A DNA stretch of 64,000 nt from Taishania sp036758285 (GTDB lineage Bacteria; Bacteroidota; Bacteroidia; Flavobacteriales_D; Crocinitomicaceae). This document shows positions 8,011-16,943 of the stretch, piece by piece. A model generated the notes under the pieces. The model was not told where the DNA came from, did no database searches, and saw only the letters and a program-made list of their open reading frames with translations. The position numbers were made by a program, and so were the translations under genes. Within the stretch, counting starts at the first letter, position 1. Each line of letters begins with the position of its first letter. The stretch covers positions 1 through 64,000 of the forward strand of contig DAIOWV010000001.1 of the NCBI GenBank assembly GCA_036758285.1, in the 5' to 3' direction.

Positions 8011-9347
8011 TTCACTAGATTTAATATTATTTCAATCACCTCCTGAGAATCCCACTTTTCTTCAATATTGGATAGCGTCATTACCTCATCCATTATTTTA
8101 TTTTGAACTTCTCCCTGTTTGTAAGCTTCAGAATAGCGAATATCACTAAATGTTACTTGCGAGTATAACGGCATCCACTTATTTGGGTACAAATTACTAA
8201 ATTTTGCTTCAATTTTTTTTCTTAATAAAAATTTAGGATCTGCAACATAATCACGCATAACCAGATAATTATACAGTGACAATTCTTGCAATGCATCTCC
8301 ATCGGGTTTTCTCGTTTCACTATATTCTTCAAAAACAGCATCCCAATTTTCATTGTGTTTTTGCATCAATTCCCACATCACAGTACAATCTTCAAATCCT
8401 GCATTCATCCCTTGCCCATAAAAAGGAACCGTAGCATGTGCAGCATCTCCCATCAGGACTGTTTTATTGTTGTGCCAAGGAAAACTCCTCATGATTGCCA
8501 AAGAAGATAGAGGGTGATTTTCCCACTCATCTGCAATTTGTGGCATTAAATCATAAAAATCTGGAAATGTTGATTTGAAAAAGGCATCAACCTCATCTCG
8601 AGTATTTACTTTATCAAAAGCATTTTCACCTCCTTCATGTGGCATAAATAACGTACAAGTATATGACCCATCTTCATTTGGCAAAGCAATCAACATAAAT
8701 CTTCCTCGTGGCCAGATATGTAAAGCATTTTTATCCAATTTATGTGTTCCATCTTCATTCGCTGGCAGTAAAATTTCACGATAACCATCAGCAATGAAAT
8801 TTTGTGAAAAATTGAATCTGTCTGTTCGCTGTAATCCTTTATATCTAACGACAGAAAAAGCACCATCACAGCCAAAAATGACATCTGTTTTGTGATGAAC
8901 AGTTTTTCCAGTATTTTTATCTAAAAATGTGAGTTCATTTGTTTTCAGATTGACATCAATACATTGATGATTGTATAGAATCTTTGTTTTTCCAGTATTT
9001 TCTGCAGCAGTCATCAAAATAGCATTCAAATCTCCTCTAGAAGTAGAGTAAATCGCCTCATTTTCATTACCATAAGGTTGAAAAGTAAGATTGCCTTCCA
9101 AGTCGTGCATCATTCGGCCATACATAGGAATTGCAATTTTCTTTACTACTTCTGCTTCACCTACAGCTTCTAAAGCTTTCCATCCTCGATTAGACAAAGC
9201 AAGATTTATTGATTTACCAGCTGAAATATCGGCTTTCCGAATGTCATCTCTTGCCTCAAAAATAGTTACATTATATCCAGCTTTTGTAAGATAAACTGCC
9301 CATAAAGAGCCTACTAGACCTGCTCCAACGATTGTTGCTTCTTTCAT
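8007..9347 (-). CDS. kmo: Kynurenine 3-monooxygenase
   Basis: 446 residues, the usual length. The FAD-binding Rossmann motif 'IVGAGLVGSLWAVYL' is at residues 6-20, followed by the acidic ribose-binding end 'TIFEARDD', the 'GKSINLALSNRGWKAL' stretch that is highly characteristic of KMO, and the 'GDAAHATVPFYGQGMNAGFEDC' region near 300 that closes the FAD site. The enzyme hydroxylates L-kynurenine to 3-hydroxykynurenine with NADPH and O2 in the oxidative tryptophan pathway (towards NAD or catabolism). The other kynurenine genes are not in this window. It is the first gene of a four-gene leftward unit; the next gene overlaps its stop by 4 bases. Confidence 0.93.
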   Translation of the reverse strand: MKEATIVGAGLVGSLWAVYLTKAGYNVTIFEARDDIRKADISAGKSINLALSNRGWKALEAVGEAEVVKKIAIPMYGRMMHDLEGNLTFQPYGNENEAIYSTSRGDLNAILMTAAENTGKTKILYNHQCIDVNLKTNELTFLDKNTGKTVHHKTDVIFGCDGAFSVVRYKGLQRTDRFNFSQNFIADGYREILLPANEDGTHKLDKNALHIWPRGRFMLIALPNEDGSYTCTLFMPHEGGENAFDKVNTRDEVDAFFKSTFPDFYDLMPQIADEWENHPLSSLAIMRSFPWHNNKTVLMGDAAHATVPFYGQGMNAGFEDCTVMWELMQKHNENWDAVFEEYSETRKPDGDALQELSLYNYLVMRDYVADPKFLLRKKIEAKFSNLYPNKWMPLYSQVTFSDIRYSEAYKQGEVQNKIMDEVMTLSNIEEKWDSQEVIEIILNLVK

Positions 9348-9460
9348 TTTGATGTTTATTTAAAAACGTATGTTTGCTAAAGTAGTAATTTTCCATTTTA
9401 CACTTACAAAGTATAAGAAAGAACAGTTCTTTTAAATCAAAAATCTCTATCCATTTTTTG

Positions 9461-11374
9461 TTATTGTTTTACTATTTTAAACTGTTCTCCTTGTTGCATT
9501 AATGAAATGATATATACACCTTGAGAAAGATTTGAGGTGCTAATAAACGTTTCTCCTGCTGAAACAGAATAATTTCCAACAATTGTACCCGCTGCTGACT
9601 TTATGACCAATAAATCCTCTTTACTACTGTTTACAATAAAATAATTATCAAACGGATTTGGATAAACAGTTGGCTTTAATATGTGTTCAAAATTATCTTC
9701 AGAACCAACACCAAACTCTGCTCTCTTATTAATTACTTCATTTTGTTCAGAATTAATATGTTTAAACTCTGTTTCAAGATTTTGAGCGATCATACCACTT
9801 CCTCCTGTCGAACATCCATTTACAATGGAAACACGAACATTACTTCCTGCTTTAAATTGAGTACCAGGTTTTAACGAAACAGATTCCCCAGCCGTTAAAT
9901 TAGCTGTAATACCTCCTTGTACAGTAAAGGTTGGTTCGTAGATAATCGGATCTGCATAGGAAGTCGTCGGGCCTTCAGATGGATTGACAACTAAATTTTT
10001 CTTAGCAAAAAAATCTTGATTATAGACCACATTTCTGTTAAAAAGCGAAAGGCTGAAACATTCTCTTTGCCAATGTGCCTGTACTGTCTCCGCATGACCT
10101 TTATTTGCCATACCTTGATAAAAGGAAGGCTTTGTTGTTGTGTTTAACAACTTGTTTTGATAAAAATCCATCAAAATCTCATAAACAGTTGGAGATGTTG
10201 TTTCAAAAGCGTCATATTCTGAAAGATACATATAATTTAAGGGGGTATACTCATATTGATAATAATTCATTGAGAAATTTGAAACACAGTTATCTCCACA
10301 ATAAACAGGATTATCCGTTCCATCTACAGCATTGTGGAAGTTGCCATTTCCAGCATAAATACGTTTTGCAAATGTATTTTTAAAACGAACCATATCTGTA
10401 AGGTTAAATGGTGTTGAAGGCTGGTATTTTCGAAAATCATTTACCAGCCAGGTTACAGGTGCTCCATGACTAATATCTTCTTTAAATTTTACATATTCGT
10501 CGTATTGAGGTACATTTGTAAAAAAGAAAGGAAAAGTGGAAGTAGAACAGCTATTTTCTTTCGTTACTCTCCATCCAGCATGATACCACTGATATGCATT
10601 GTCTGAATTTACCAGAAAGACAGGGGTATTCAAAATTTTACCCTTACAATAATCAACAATGTTAACTGTACTTTTGAATTGGTTGGCAATGATATTAGCT
10701 TTTGTTAAAAATGAGGGTTCATTGGCATTCAATCCAATGTATAGCATGGCTCTTGTAAAACCAACTTGCATATTGATCTCCATGGGCTCGTCCTGACCAA
10801 GTCTTCTAAATCCATTTGATAACCAGTATCCGTTGTTAGAAAAATACCATAAAGTTTCACCGCATCGACCCTGTAGCCAGTTAGAATAATCTCCAAATGT
10901 AGAAAAAGTAGTATTGAACGAATTGTTAACAATAGTATTAAATGGGTATAAGGCAGAATTGTACAGTGTTGAATTGTTTTTCACTAAATGTGCAAAACGG
11001 GCAAAAGCAGCAACAATATTTCCATTAAGATACATATTATCTGACCACCTAGGAGATAGTTCTACTCCAGCATAATCATGTCTGTTTTCCATCATACACA
11101 AAGACTGAAAGATAAATTTGTACAAATAAGCTTTATCTCCGGTTGTTTCATACATGGTGATATATCCTTCTAAAATATGACAATGACCATTCCCAAAAGC
11201 TTCTTCATCTCCAATTGAAGAAATTGTACATGGGGAATACTCCTCTACTGCAGGAACATTTAATTGATCATATTTTTCTTTGACAGGATAATTTTCGTAC
11301 TGTGAGAAAAGAGACTGTATCTGAAAAAGAAACGACAGAACAATAACATGTTTAACTATCCTTATGACATCCAT
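9461..11374 (-). CDS. Secreted T9SS protein of unknown function, possible alpha/alpha-toroid enzyme
   Basis: 637 residues. The N-terminus carries a signal peptide (IVKHVIVLSFLFQIQSLFSQ). The first 440 residues are rich in Trp, Tyr, His and Cys. Segments such as 'FGNGHCHILEGYITMYETTG' and 'LYKFIFQSLCMM', then 'YLNGNIVAAFARFAHLV', suggest repeated helical hairpins as in (alpha/alpha) toroid enzymes, but I cannot match it to a known family. Residues about 470-540 hold the linker 'TAGESVSLKPGTQFKAGSNV', seen before sorting domains in many Bacteroidota secreted proteins. The C-terminus is a T9SS type A sorting domain ('VYPNPFDNYFIV', 'LSQGVYIISLMQ'). Its start overlaps the upstream lipoprotein gene by 13 bases. 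Confidence 0.75.
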   Translation of the reverse strand: MDVIRIVKHVIVLSFLFQIQSLFSQYENYPVKEKYDQLNVPAVEEYSPCTISSIGDEEAFGNGHCHILEGYITMYETTGDKAYLYKFIFQSLCMMENRHDYAGVELSPRWSDNMYLNGNIVAAFARFAHLVKNNSTLYNSALYPFNTIVNNSFNTTFSTFGDYSNWLQGRCGETLWYFSNNGYWLSNGFRRLGQDEPMEINMQVGFTRAMLYIGLNANEPSFLTKANIIANQFKSTVNIVDYCKGKILNTPVFLVNSDNAYQWYHAGWRVTKENSCSTSTFPFFFTNVPQYDEYVKFKEDISHGAPVTWLVNDFRKYQPSTPFNLTDMVRFKNTFAKRIYAGNGNFHNAVDGTDNPVYCGDNCVSNFSMNYYQYEYTPLNYMYLSEYDAFETTSPTVYEILMDFYQNKLLNTTTKPSFYQGMANKGHAETVQAHWQRECFSLSLFNRNVVYNQDFFAKKNLVVNPSEGPTTSYADPIIYEPTFTVQGGITANLTAGESVSLKPGTQFKAGSNVRVSIVNGCSTGGSGMIAQNLETEFKHINSEQNEVINKRAEFGVGSEDNFEHILKPTVYPNPFDNYFIVNSSKEDLLVIKSAAGTIVGNYSVSAGETFISTSNLSQGVYIISLMQQGEQFKIVKQ

Positions 11375-11733
11375 ATTGTTCTGATTTTCGTAAAGCTTAT
11401 TAATATTTCATTAAAAGTATAAGGCCCACATGGAGAACTTGAAATCCCTGGACTATGGAAACATAATTCATTACCATCTTTATCATAAATATAATTACCT
11501 CCAGGATTAGTATCAGGATTATAATAATACAGTGTAACGTTTCCATTAGAATATTCCGCAACAGATCTTTGTCTTATTGTCCCGTTTTTCTTCATTTCTT
11601 TCGTTTCTTTCTTGATTTCCTTGATTTTCTCTCTGAGCCAATCTGGAATATCTTTGGGAATATCTTTGTTACAGGAAGAAAAAATTGTTGTTAAAAGCAT
11701 GCCCGTAAATGCGATCATTAAAATTCTTTTCAT
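11362..11733 (-). CDS. Small lipoprotein, DUF6970-like
   Basis: 123 residues with a lipoprotein signal (MKRILMIAFTGMLLTTIFSSC, Cys at 21). The mature protein starts with a Pro-rich and then charged helix ('DWLREKIKEIKKETKEMKK') and continues with 'YYYNPDTNPGGNYIYDKDGNELCFH' and two more Cys. The order of a helix, a Tyr-rich strand, a 'YD..GN.LC' turn and a C-terminal Cys recalls the DUF6970 family of Bacteroidota lipoproteins, from memory only. It overlaps the start of the large secreted gene by 13 bases, so the two probably share a transcript. The upstream sequence has 'TTACTTTAGCAAA' on the minus strand, a near match to the -7 promoter box. Confidence 0.68.
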   Translation of the reverse strand: MKRILMIAFTGMLLTTIFSSCNKDIPKDIPDWLREKIKEIKKETKEMKKNGTIRQRSVAEYSNGNVTLYYYNPDTNPGGNYIYDKDGNELCFHSPGISSSPCGPYTFNEILISFTKIRTIWMS

Positions 11734-11838
11734 ATCGTGTTATAGTTTATTAAGTATTCTCTTAAGGTATTTTTTTGCTAAAGTAATCATTTCCTCTTTT
11801 TAACCTATTTACAAAAATCTGTTTACTTCCAAATAAAA

Positions 11839-11865
11839 AAGAGACTATCTCAATGACAGTCTCTT
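11839..11865 (-). terminator. Rho-independent terminator after the cyclophilin-FKBP gene
   Basis: AAGAGACT (11839-11846) pairs with AGTCTCTT (11858-11865) over an 11-base loop. On the minus strand the stem is followed by a T-rich tract (TTTTTTATTT). It lies 42 bases past the stop of the leftward gene ending at 11907. Confidence 0.8.
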
Positions 11866-11906
11866 CTTTAACATATTATTGATTCGTGTTTACACACAAA
11901 TTTATT

Positions 11907-13028
11907 TTAATGTTTATGATTCGGATCGCTATGATCATGTCCCTGATGATTATCAATCGCCGGAGCATCACTCACATTAACAATCTCAATATCAAAAACT
12001 AAGTCTGCATAAGGAGGAATTGCCCCTGGACGCCCACCTGGTCCATATGCTTGATAGTAAGGAATAATTAATTTTGCCTTTCCACCTTTTTTCAACATTC
12101 CAATTCCTTCTTCAAATCCAGGAATCATTCGTTGTAGTTGGTATTGAAAATCCATTGGCTGACCTCTATCATAAGATGAATCAAATTTTGCACCATCTTT
12201 TCTGAAAGTTCCAGCATAATGTAACGACACTAATTTACCTTGCTCAATTGCATCACCCTCACCTTCTTTTTCAATGATATAAACCAATCCTGATTGACTT
12301 TTCTTAGCATTTGGATGTTTTTTAATCACTTCTTGATACATGAAATTACTATATTCTTCCTGAGACATTTTTCCTATTTTCTCAAGTTCCTCAGCTTCTT
12401 TCTTTTGAACAATATTAATCTTGTCATATTCAGCATTAAAAACTTTCGTTGCATCAAATTTCTTAGCGTCAGCACCAACTCTGATGATTTTAACAGTTTC
12501 CATTACATCATCTTGTTTAATCGCATTTACAACATCCATTCCTGTTACAACATGTCCAAAAACAGTATGTTTACCATCCAACCAAGGAGTTTCTTTATGT
12601 GTAATAAAAAACTGACTTCCATTTGTAGCTGGTCCAGAATTCGCCATTGATAAAATCCCACCTTTATCATGTTTCAAATCAGAACGAGTTTCATCAAAGA
12701 ATTTATACCCTGGTCCTCCAGAACCATTTCCTTGTGGGTCACCACCTTGAATCATGAAATTATCAATCACACGGTGAAATTTCAATCCATCATAATATGG
12801 TTTTTTGAAAACAGGCTCTTTTTGAAATGTAAAATTGCCTTCTGCTAAACCAACAAAGTTTGCAACTGTCATAGGAGTTTTTTCCTGTTCTAGTTTAACA
12901 ACAATTTTACCTTTTGTTGTATTGAATTCAGCATAAATCCCGTTTTCTAATTTGTCTGTTTGTGCATGTAATGCATTTCCAATTACCAATGCAAACATCA
13001 ATAAACCTAATGTTTTCAGCTTTCTCAT
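11907..13028 (-). CDS. Fused cyclophilin-FKBP peptidyl-prolyl isomerase, exported, His-rich tail
   Basis: 373 residues. A signal peptide (MRKLKTLGLLMFALVIGNALHAQ) is followed by a cyclophilin domain at about 28-190 ('FHRVIDNFMIQGGDPQGNG', 'NGSQFFITHKETPWLDGKHTVFG'), a charged helical linker, and a FKBP domain at about 255-355 ('VSLHYAGTFRKDGAKFDSS', 'MIPGFEEGIGMLKKGGKAKLIIP', 'IPPYADLVFDIEIV'). Both isomerase types are complete, so the protein should speed cis-trans proline isomerisation during folding in the periplasm. The last 13 residues (HQGHDHSDPNHKH) hold five His and could bind metal. It follows nadK by 14 bases in a three-gene leftward unit. Confidence 0.92.
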   Translation of the reverse strand: MRKLKTLGLLMFALVIGNALHAQTDKLENGIYAEFNTTKGKIVVKLEQEKTPMTVANFVGLAEGNFTFQKEPVFKKPYYDGLKFHRVIDNFMIQGGDPQGNGSGGPGYKFFDETRSDLKHDKGGILSMANSGPATNGSQFFITHKETPWLDGKHTVFGHVVTGMDVVNAIKQDDVMETVKIIRVGADAKKFDATKVFNAEYDKINIVQKKEAEELEKIGKMSQEEYSNFMYQEVIKKHPNAKKSQSGLVYIIEKEGEGDAIEQGKLVSLHYAGTFRKDGAKFDSSYDRGQPMDFQYQLQRMIPGFEEGIGMLKKGGKAKLIIPYYQAYGPGGRPGAIPPYADLVFDIEIVNVSDAPAIDNHQGHDHSDPNHKH

Positions 13029-13042
13029 TTTCTATTTTTTGT

Positions 13043-13924
13043 TTAGTTATTTCTTCTATCTATTCCCCATAACATTTTATTGCGAATTGTATTTAGGAAA
13101 CCATGTTCTTCTAATTTCACAACATTAATTGTATAATCTGCTTTACGTATCAATACCTCTTCTCGTTGCTTAATATTAACAGAGTTACCATCCAAACTCA
13201 ATAAATAGTTGCGGCTCCTTCCTTCAACGCTCAATTTTATTTCTTTATCATCTGGAACAACTATTGGACGTACATTTAAATTGTGAGGTGCAATAGGTGT
13301 AACAACATGCAATTGACATTGTGGATCAATAATCGGACCACCACATGCAAGGTTGTAAGCTGTGGAACCAGTTGGTGTTGAAATAATCAATCCATCAGCC
13401 CAATAAGAATTCATGTATTCATTATCTAAAGTAGCATGGACCGTGAGCATTGCTGAACTATCCTTACGTGAAACTGTAACTTCATTTAAAGCCACATTTG
13501 CGTCACCAAAATGATTTGATGCAGTTTCTACTCTAAGTAATGATCTCTTTTGATATTCAAATTGTTTAAGTGTCAATTTTTCAAATGCTTCTTCCATTGA
13601 CTCCTTTGAAACATTTGCAAGAAACCCCAATCTCCCTGTATTGATTCCCAAAATAGGTACTTGCGAATTTCTAACATAATTAACGCTTTGAATAAATGTT
13701 CCATCGCCTCCAAGGCTAATAACAAGGTCAATTCCAGATACAAAATCAGAATATGAACTAAATTCTAGTGTTGAAGGGGATAAACCAATTTGTTTTACAA
13801 GTTGTTTTTTAAGTTCCTTTTCTACGACTGGAGTCCACCCCATTTTTTTTACGTAATTGACTAAATCAACTACATATGGAAGGTTTATTTTACTGACTTT
13901 TCTGCTGTAGAGCGCGACATTCAT
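13043..13924 (-). CDS. nadK: NAD kinase
   Basis: 293 residues, the usual length. It shows 'LVISLGGDGTFIQSV' (the GGDGT motif with the catalytic Asp, about residue 72), 'GINTGRLGFLANV', 'ALNEVTVSRKDSSAM' (the NE/D motif) and 'DGLIISTPTGSTAYNLACGGPI', all hallmarks of ATP-dependent NAD kinases. It makes NADP from NAD in the cytoplasm. It lies 4 bases downstream of the CBS gene and 14 bases upstream of the isomerase fusion. Confidence 0.96.
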   Translation of the reverse strand: MNVALYSRKVSKINLPYVVDLVNYVKKMGWTPVVEKELKKQLVKQIGLSPSTLEFSSYSDFVSGIDLVISLGGDGTFIQSVNYVRNSQVPILGINTGRLGFLANVSKESMEEAFEKLTLKQFEYQKRSLLRVETASNHFGDANVALNEVTVSRKDSSAMLTVHATLDNEYMNSYWADGLIISTPTGSTAYNLACGGPIIDPQCQLHVVTPIAPHNLNVRPIVVPDDKEIKLSVEGRSRNYLLSLDGNSVNIKQREEVLIRKADYTINVVKLEEHGFLNTIRNKMLWGIDRRNN

Positions 13925-13928
13925 TGTA

Positions 13929-14591
13929 TTACAAATTCATAAAATTCATTAAAGCATCAAATCTATTCCTCAAATCATCTTCAAACTGACTTTTTTGGTA
14001 AGATGCTTTTATAACGTATTCATATCTTACAAATGTACGCAAAATTCGTTCCAAGTCTATCTCATTGATCTTTAGCGTTACTTCAATTTTAGTTGAATCC
14101 GGTAAAGAAAGAACATAAGAGCTCAATATTTTTGCATTATTGCTTTCTACAATTTGAGCAATTTGTGCCATGGAATAATCAACTTTATTTAATTCAAGGA
14201 CAATAATTCCACCTTGTTCTTTAACTCCCCAAGTATTGCTAATCAGATGCATTATTTGGTGAACACTTGTACAACCTAGATACTTTTCATTTTTATCAAG
14301 TATCGGAACGACAGAAATTTTAAATTCTCCTAATTTTGCTATAACCTCAAAAATGTGATCCGTTTCCCAAACAAATGGTCTAGGAAGATGGTCAAACAAA
14401 ACATCTAGTGTTTCATGTTCGTCCATTTTGTCCAATACATCATTTTCTGAAAGAATGCCTACAAAATTTCCATTTTTCAAGACAGGAATGTGTGAAACCT
14501 TAAATTCATCCATCCAAATCAATGCTTTTTCCCCTGTATCAAGATGAGTTAATGGAGGAATTTCTTCAGTAATTAATTCTGTTGCCATCAT
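13929..14591 (-). CDS. CBS-domain protein with ACT-like C-terminus
   Basis: 220 residues. Two CBS repeats are visible: about 16-60 ('FKVSHIPVLKNGNFVGILSENDVLDKM') and about 80-125 ('FKISVVPILDKNEKYLGCTSVHQIMHLI'). A C-terminal half reads like an ACT domain ('GGIIVLELNKVDYSMAQIAQIVESNNAKILS'). Such proteins usually sense adenine nucleotides or amino acids; the ligand here is unknown. The first gene of the CBS-nadK-isomerase unit, 4 bases before nadK, it may influence NADP synthesis, but this is an inference from position and from its frequent pairing with nadK in Bacteroidota. A start at the second Met is equally possible. Confidence 0.85.
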   Translation of the reverse strand: MMATELITEEIPPLTHLDTGEKALIWMDEFKVSHIPVLKNGNFVGILSENDVLDKMDEHETLDVLFDHLPRPFVWETDHIFEVIAKLGEFKISVVPILDKNEKYLGCTSVHQIMHLISNTWGVKEQGGIIVLELNKVDYSMAQIAQIVESNNAKILSSYVLSLPDSTKIEVTLKINEIDLERILRTFVRYEYVIKASYQKSQFEDDLRNRFDALMNFMNL

Positions 14592-14759
14592 AATGACCCC
14601 AAAATAAATAAATAGTTTGAATCTAGTAATTGAAATAACAAAAAATTATGAATTATAACTTTATCTTAAAGGACAAAAAACCAACAATTCAATTGCCAGA
14701 GAAAATTGTACATCAATTATCATTAATTTAGCCTTTTGAACAGAAATTTTCCAACAATT

Positions 14760-16017
14760 ATGAATTTCAATGCACCATTGGCAGAACGAATGCGTCCAAA
14801 ATCTTTAGATGATTATATTGGTCAACAACATCTTCTAAAGAAAGACGCTTCACTTCGATTGGCATTAGACTCAGGAATAATTCCATCAATGATTTTTTGG
14901 GGTCCTCCTGGTGTTGGAAAAACAACATTGGCAAATCTTATTGCGAATCATTTAAACAGACCTTTCCATACACTTTCAGCAATTTCATCTGGTGTAAAAG
15001 ATGTAAGAGAAATCATTCAAGGAGTTGAACGTCAAGGGATGTTTAATCAAAAAGGAACTATTTTATTTATTGATGAAATTCATCGCTTTTCAAAAGCTCA
15101 ACAAGATTCATTATTAGGAGCAGTAGAAAAAGGGATTATTACCTTAATTGGTGCAACCACAGAAAACCCTTCATTTGAGGTTATTTCGGCTTTACTTTCA
15201 CGTTGTCAGGTTTATGTACTTGAAAATCACACGAAAGATGACTTGCAACAATTATTGGAAAAAGCAATTCAAAAAGATGTTATCCTAAAGGACAAAAATA
15301 TAATCTTAGAAGAAATAAACTCACTACTCGCAATTTCAGGTGGTGATGCCAGAAAACTGCTGAATGTATTTGAAATTATTATTGGTACATTTCAAAATCA
15401 ACAAACGATTACAGTTAATAATCAAATCATTGAATCGGTTGCACAACAAAGTTTGGCGAGATATGACAAAGATGGAGAACAGCATTATGATATTATTTCA
15501 GCTTTCATAAAATCTATTAGAGGTAGTGATCCTGACGCGGCGATTTATTGGTTGGCAANNNNNNNNNNNNNNNTTTATTGCAAGAAGATTAATAATCAGT
15601 GCTTCCGAAGATGTTGGATTAGCAAACCCAAACGCCTTATTGATGGCAAATAATTGTTTTCAAGCAGTTCAAACTATTGGTTGGCCTGAATCACGAATTA
15701 TCTTAGCACAATGTACTATTTATTTAGCTAGTTCACCTAAAGGAAATGGTGCTTACATGGCAATTAACCGTGCTCAAGAGGAAGTGAGAAATTCAGGAAA
15801 TTTACCAGTTCCATTACCTTTGAGAAATGCCCCTACGAAGTTGATGAAAGAATTAGGTTATGGTGAAGAATATAAATATTCACATGATTATCCAGGGAAT
15901 TTTGTGAAACAGCATTTTTTCCCAAAGGAATTAAACAACATCAAGTTTTTCAATGCAGGGAGTAGCACTAAAGAACAGGAAGTCGGAGCAATTATTAAAA
16001 AATTATGGGATAGATAA
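14760..16017 (+). CDS. rarA: Replication-associated recombination protein RarA (MgsA), broken by an assembly gap
   Basis: Start at ATG 14760 (MNFNAPLAERMRPKSLDDYIGQ); a TTG at 14736 lies in promoter-like sequence. Walker A is 'FWGPPGVGKTTLAN', Walker B 'ILFIDEIHRFSKAQQD' and the sensor 'LIGATTENPSFEV'. The C-terminal half continues after 15 N's (15559-15573) with 'FIARRLIISASEDVGLANPNAL'. RarA proteins carry about ten residues (R-M-I/L-E-G-G-E-D-x-x) between 'IYWLA' and 'FIARR', or 29 missing bases, which also restores the frame. So the gap is shorter in the file than in the genome and the gene is not truly frameshifted. RarA is a AAA+ ATPase that acts at stalled forks with RecA and SSB. Its stop overlaps the ATG of the acyltransferase by one base (TAATG). 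Confidence 0.93.
15559..15573. other. Assembly gap (15 N) inside rarA
   Basis: Fifteen N's. The reading frame changes across them. Protein family length predicts about 29 bases in place of the 15, so the stated gap size is nominal. Confidence 0.97.
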
Positions 16018-16943
16018 TGGGAGCAAAATTAGCATACTATTTAATCGTTTTTCCGATTTCAAAATTACCTTTTTGGTGCATTTATTTATTGTCAGATCTG
16101 TTATATGCAATTTTTCGAATTTTTCCTTACAGACGTAAGGTAATAGAAGGCAATATTCGCCGTTCCTTTCCAGAAAAATCGAATCAAGAAATAAATAAAT
16201 TAGTGAATCAATTTTATCGTCATTTCACAGATATTTTAGCTGAAGGAATTAAAAATTTAAGTATCTCAAAGAAGGATTTACAAAAAAGGTATACGATTAA
16301 GAACCCAGAGTTGATGACTCAATTATATCAACAAAACAAAAGTGTTTTATTAGTATCTGGACACTATAATAATTGGGAATGGTTAATTACCTCACAAAAT
16401 TTTCAATTTCCCCATCAAGCAATGGGAATTGGAATGCCTTTGAGTTCAAAATTTTGGGATAAAAAGGTCAACGAACGCCGTGAACGATTTGGAATGATCG
16501 TTGTTCATTCAAAAAATTTTAAAGAAAAAATTAGCCAACAAAAAACACAACCAGTGGCGATTTTAACACTCTCGGATCAATCACCAGGAGATGCTCGAAA
16601 AAGCTATTGGATGAATTTTTTACAGCAACAAACAGCTGTTCTGTTTGGTGCAGAATTAATGGCTCATGAATATAATTTCACTGTTGTATTCTATCATACA
16701 CGGAAAATAAAACGTGGATATTATGAAATGGAACTTCAACTAATAACAGATACACCTTCTAAAATGAAATGGGGAGAAATTACAGAAACTCATACACATT
16801 TATTAGAAAAGGCTATTTTAGAAAAACCTGCGTTTTGGCTTTGGTCTCATAAACGTTGGAAAAGAGAAGTACCTGAAGATTTAGAAGAATTAAAAAAGGA
16901 ACAAAAAAAGAAATTTGAAGAGAAATTTAGTTCACAACACTAA
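16017..16943 (+). CDS. Lipid A biosynthesis-type (LpxL/HtrB family) acyltransferase
   Basis: 308 residues with an N-terminal membrane helix and the acyltransferase motif H-x4-E at 116-121 ('SGHYNNWEW'). Further family landmarks are 'NIRRSFPEKS' near 46 and 'LTLSDQSPGDARKSYW' near 188, matching the 'aDQ' block after the active site. Members move a fatty acyl chain from acyl-ACP to a lipid A precursor or, in Bacteroidota, to other lipids at the inner membrane. The exact acceptor is not clear. The gene overlaps rarA by one base and its 3' end overlaps the convergent DUF922 gene by 17 bases. Confidence 0.88.
   Translation: MGAKLAYYLIVFPISKLPFWCIYLLSDLLYAIFRIFPYRRKVIEGNIRRSFPEKSNQEINKLVNQFYRHFTDILAEGIKNLSISKKDLQKRYTIKNPELMTQLYQQNKSVLLVSGHYNNWEWLITSQNFQFPHQAMGIGMPLSSKFWDKKVNERRERFGMIVVHSKNFKEKISQQKTQPVAILTLSDQSPGDARKSYWMNFLQQQTAVLFGAELMAHEYNFTVVFYHTRKIKRGYYEMELQLITDTPSKMKWGEITETHTHLLEKAILEKPAFWLWSHKRWKREVPEDLEELKKEQKKKFEEKFSSQH

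Noticed and set aside
15526..15653. Frameshift and overlapping reading frames in rarA
   Set aside because: They come from the nominal length of the N gap; the protein reads correctly on both sides.
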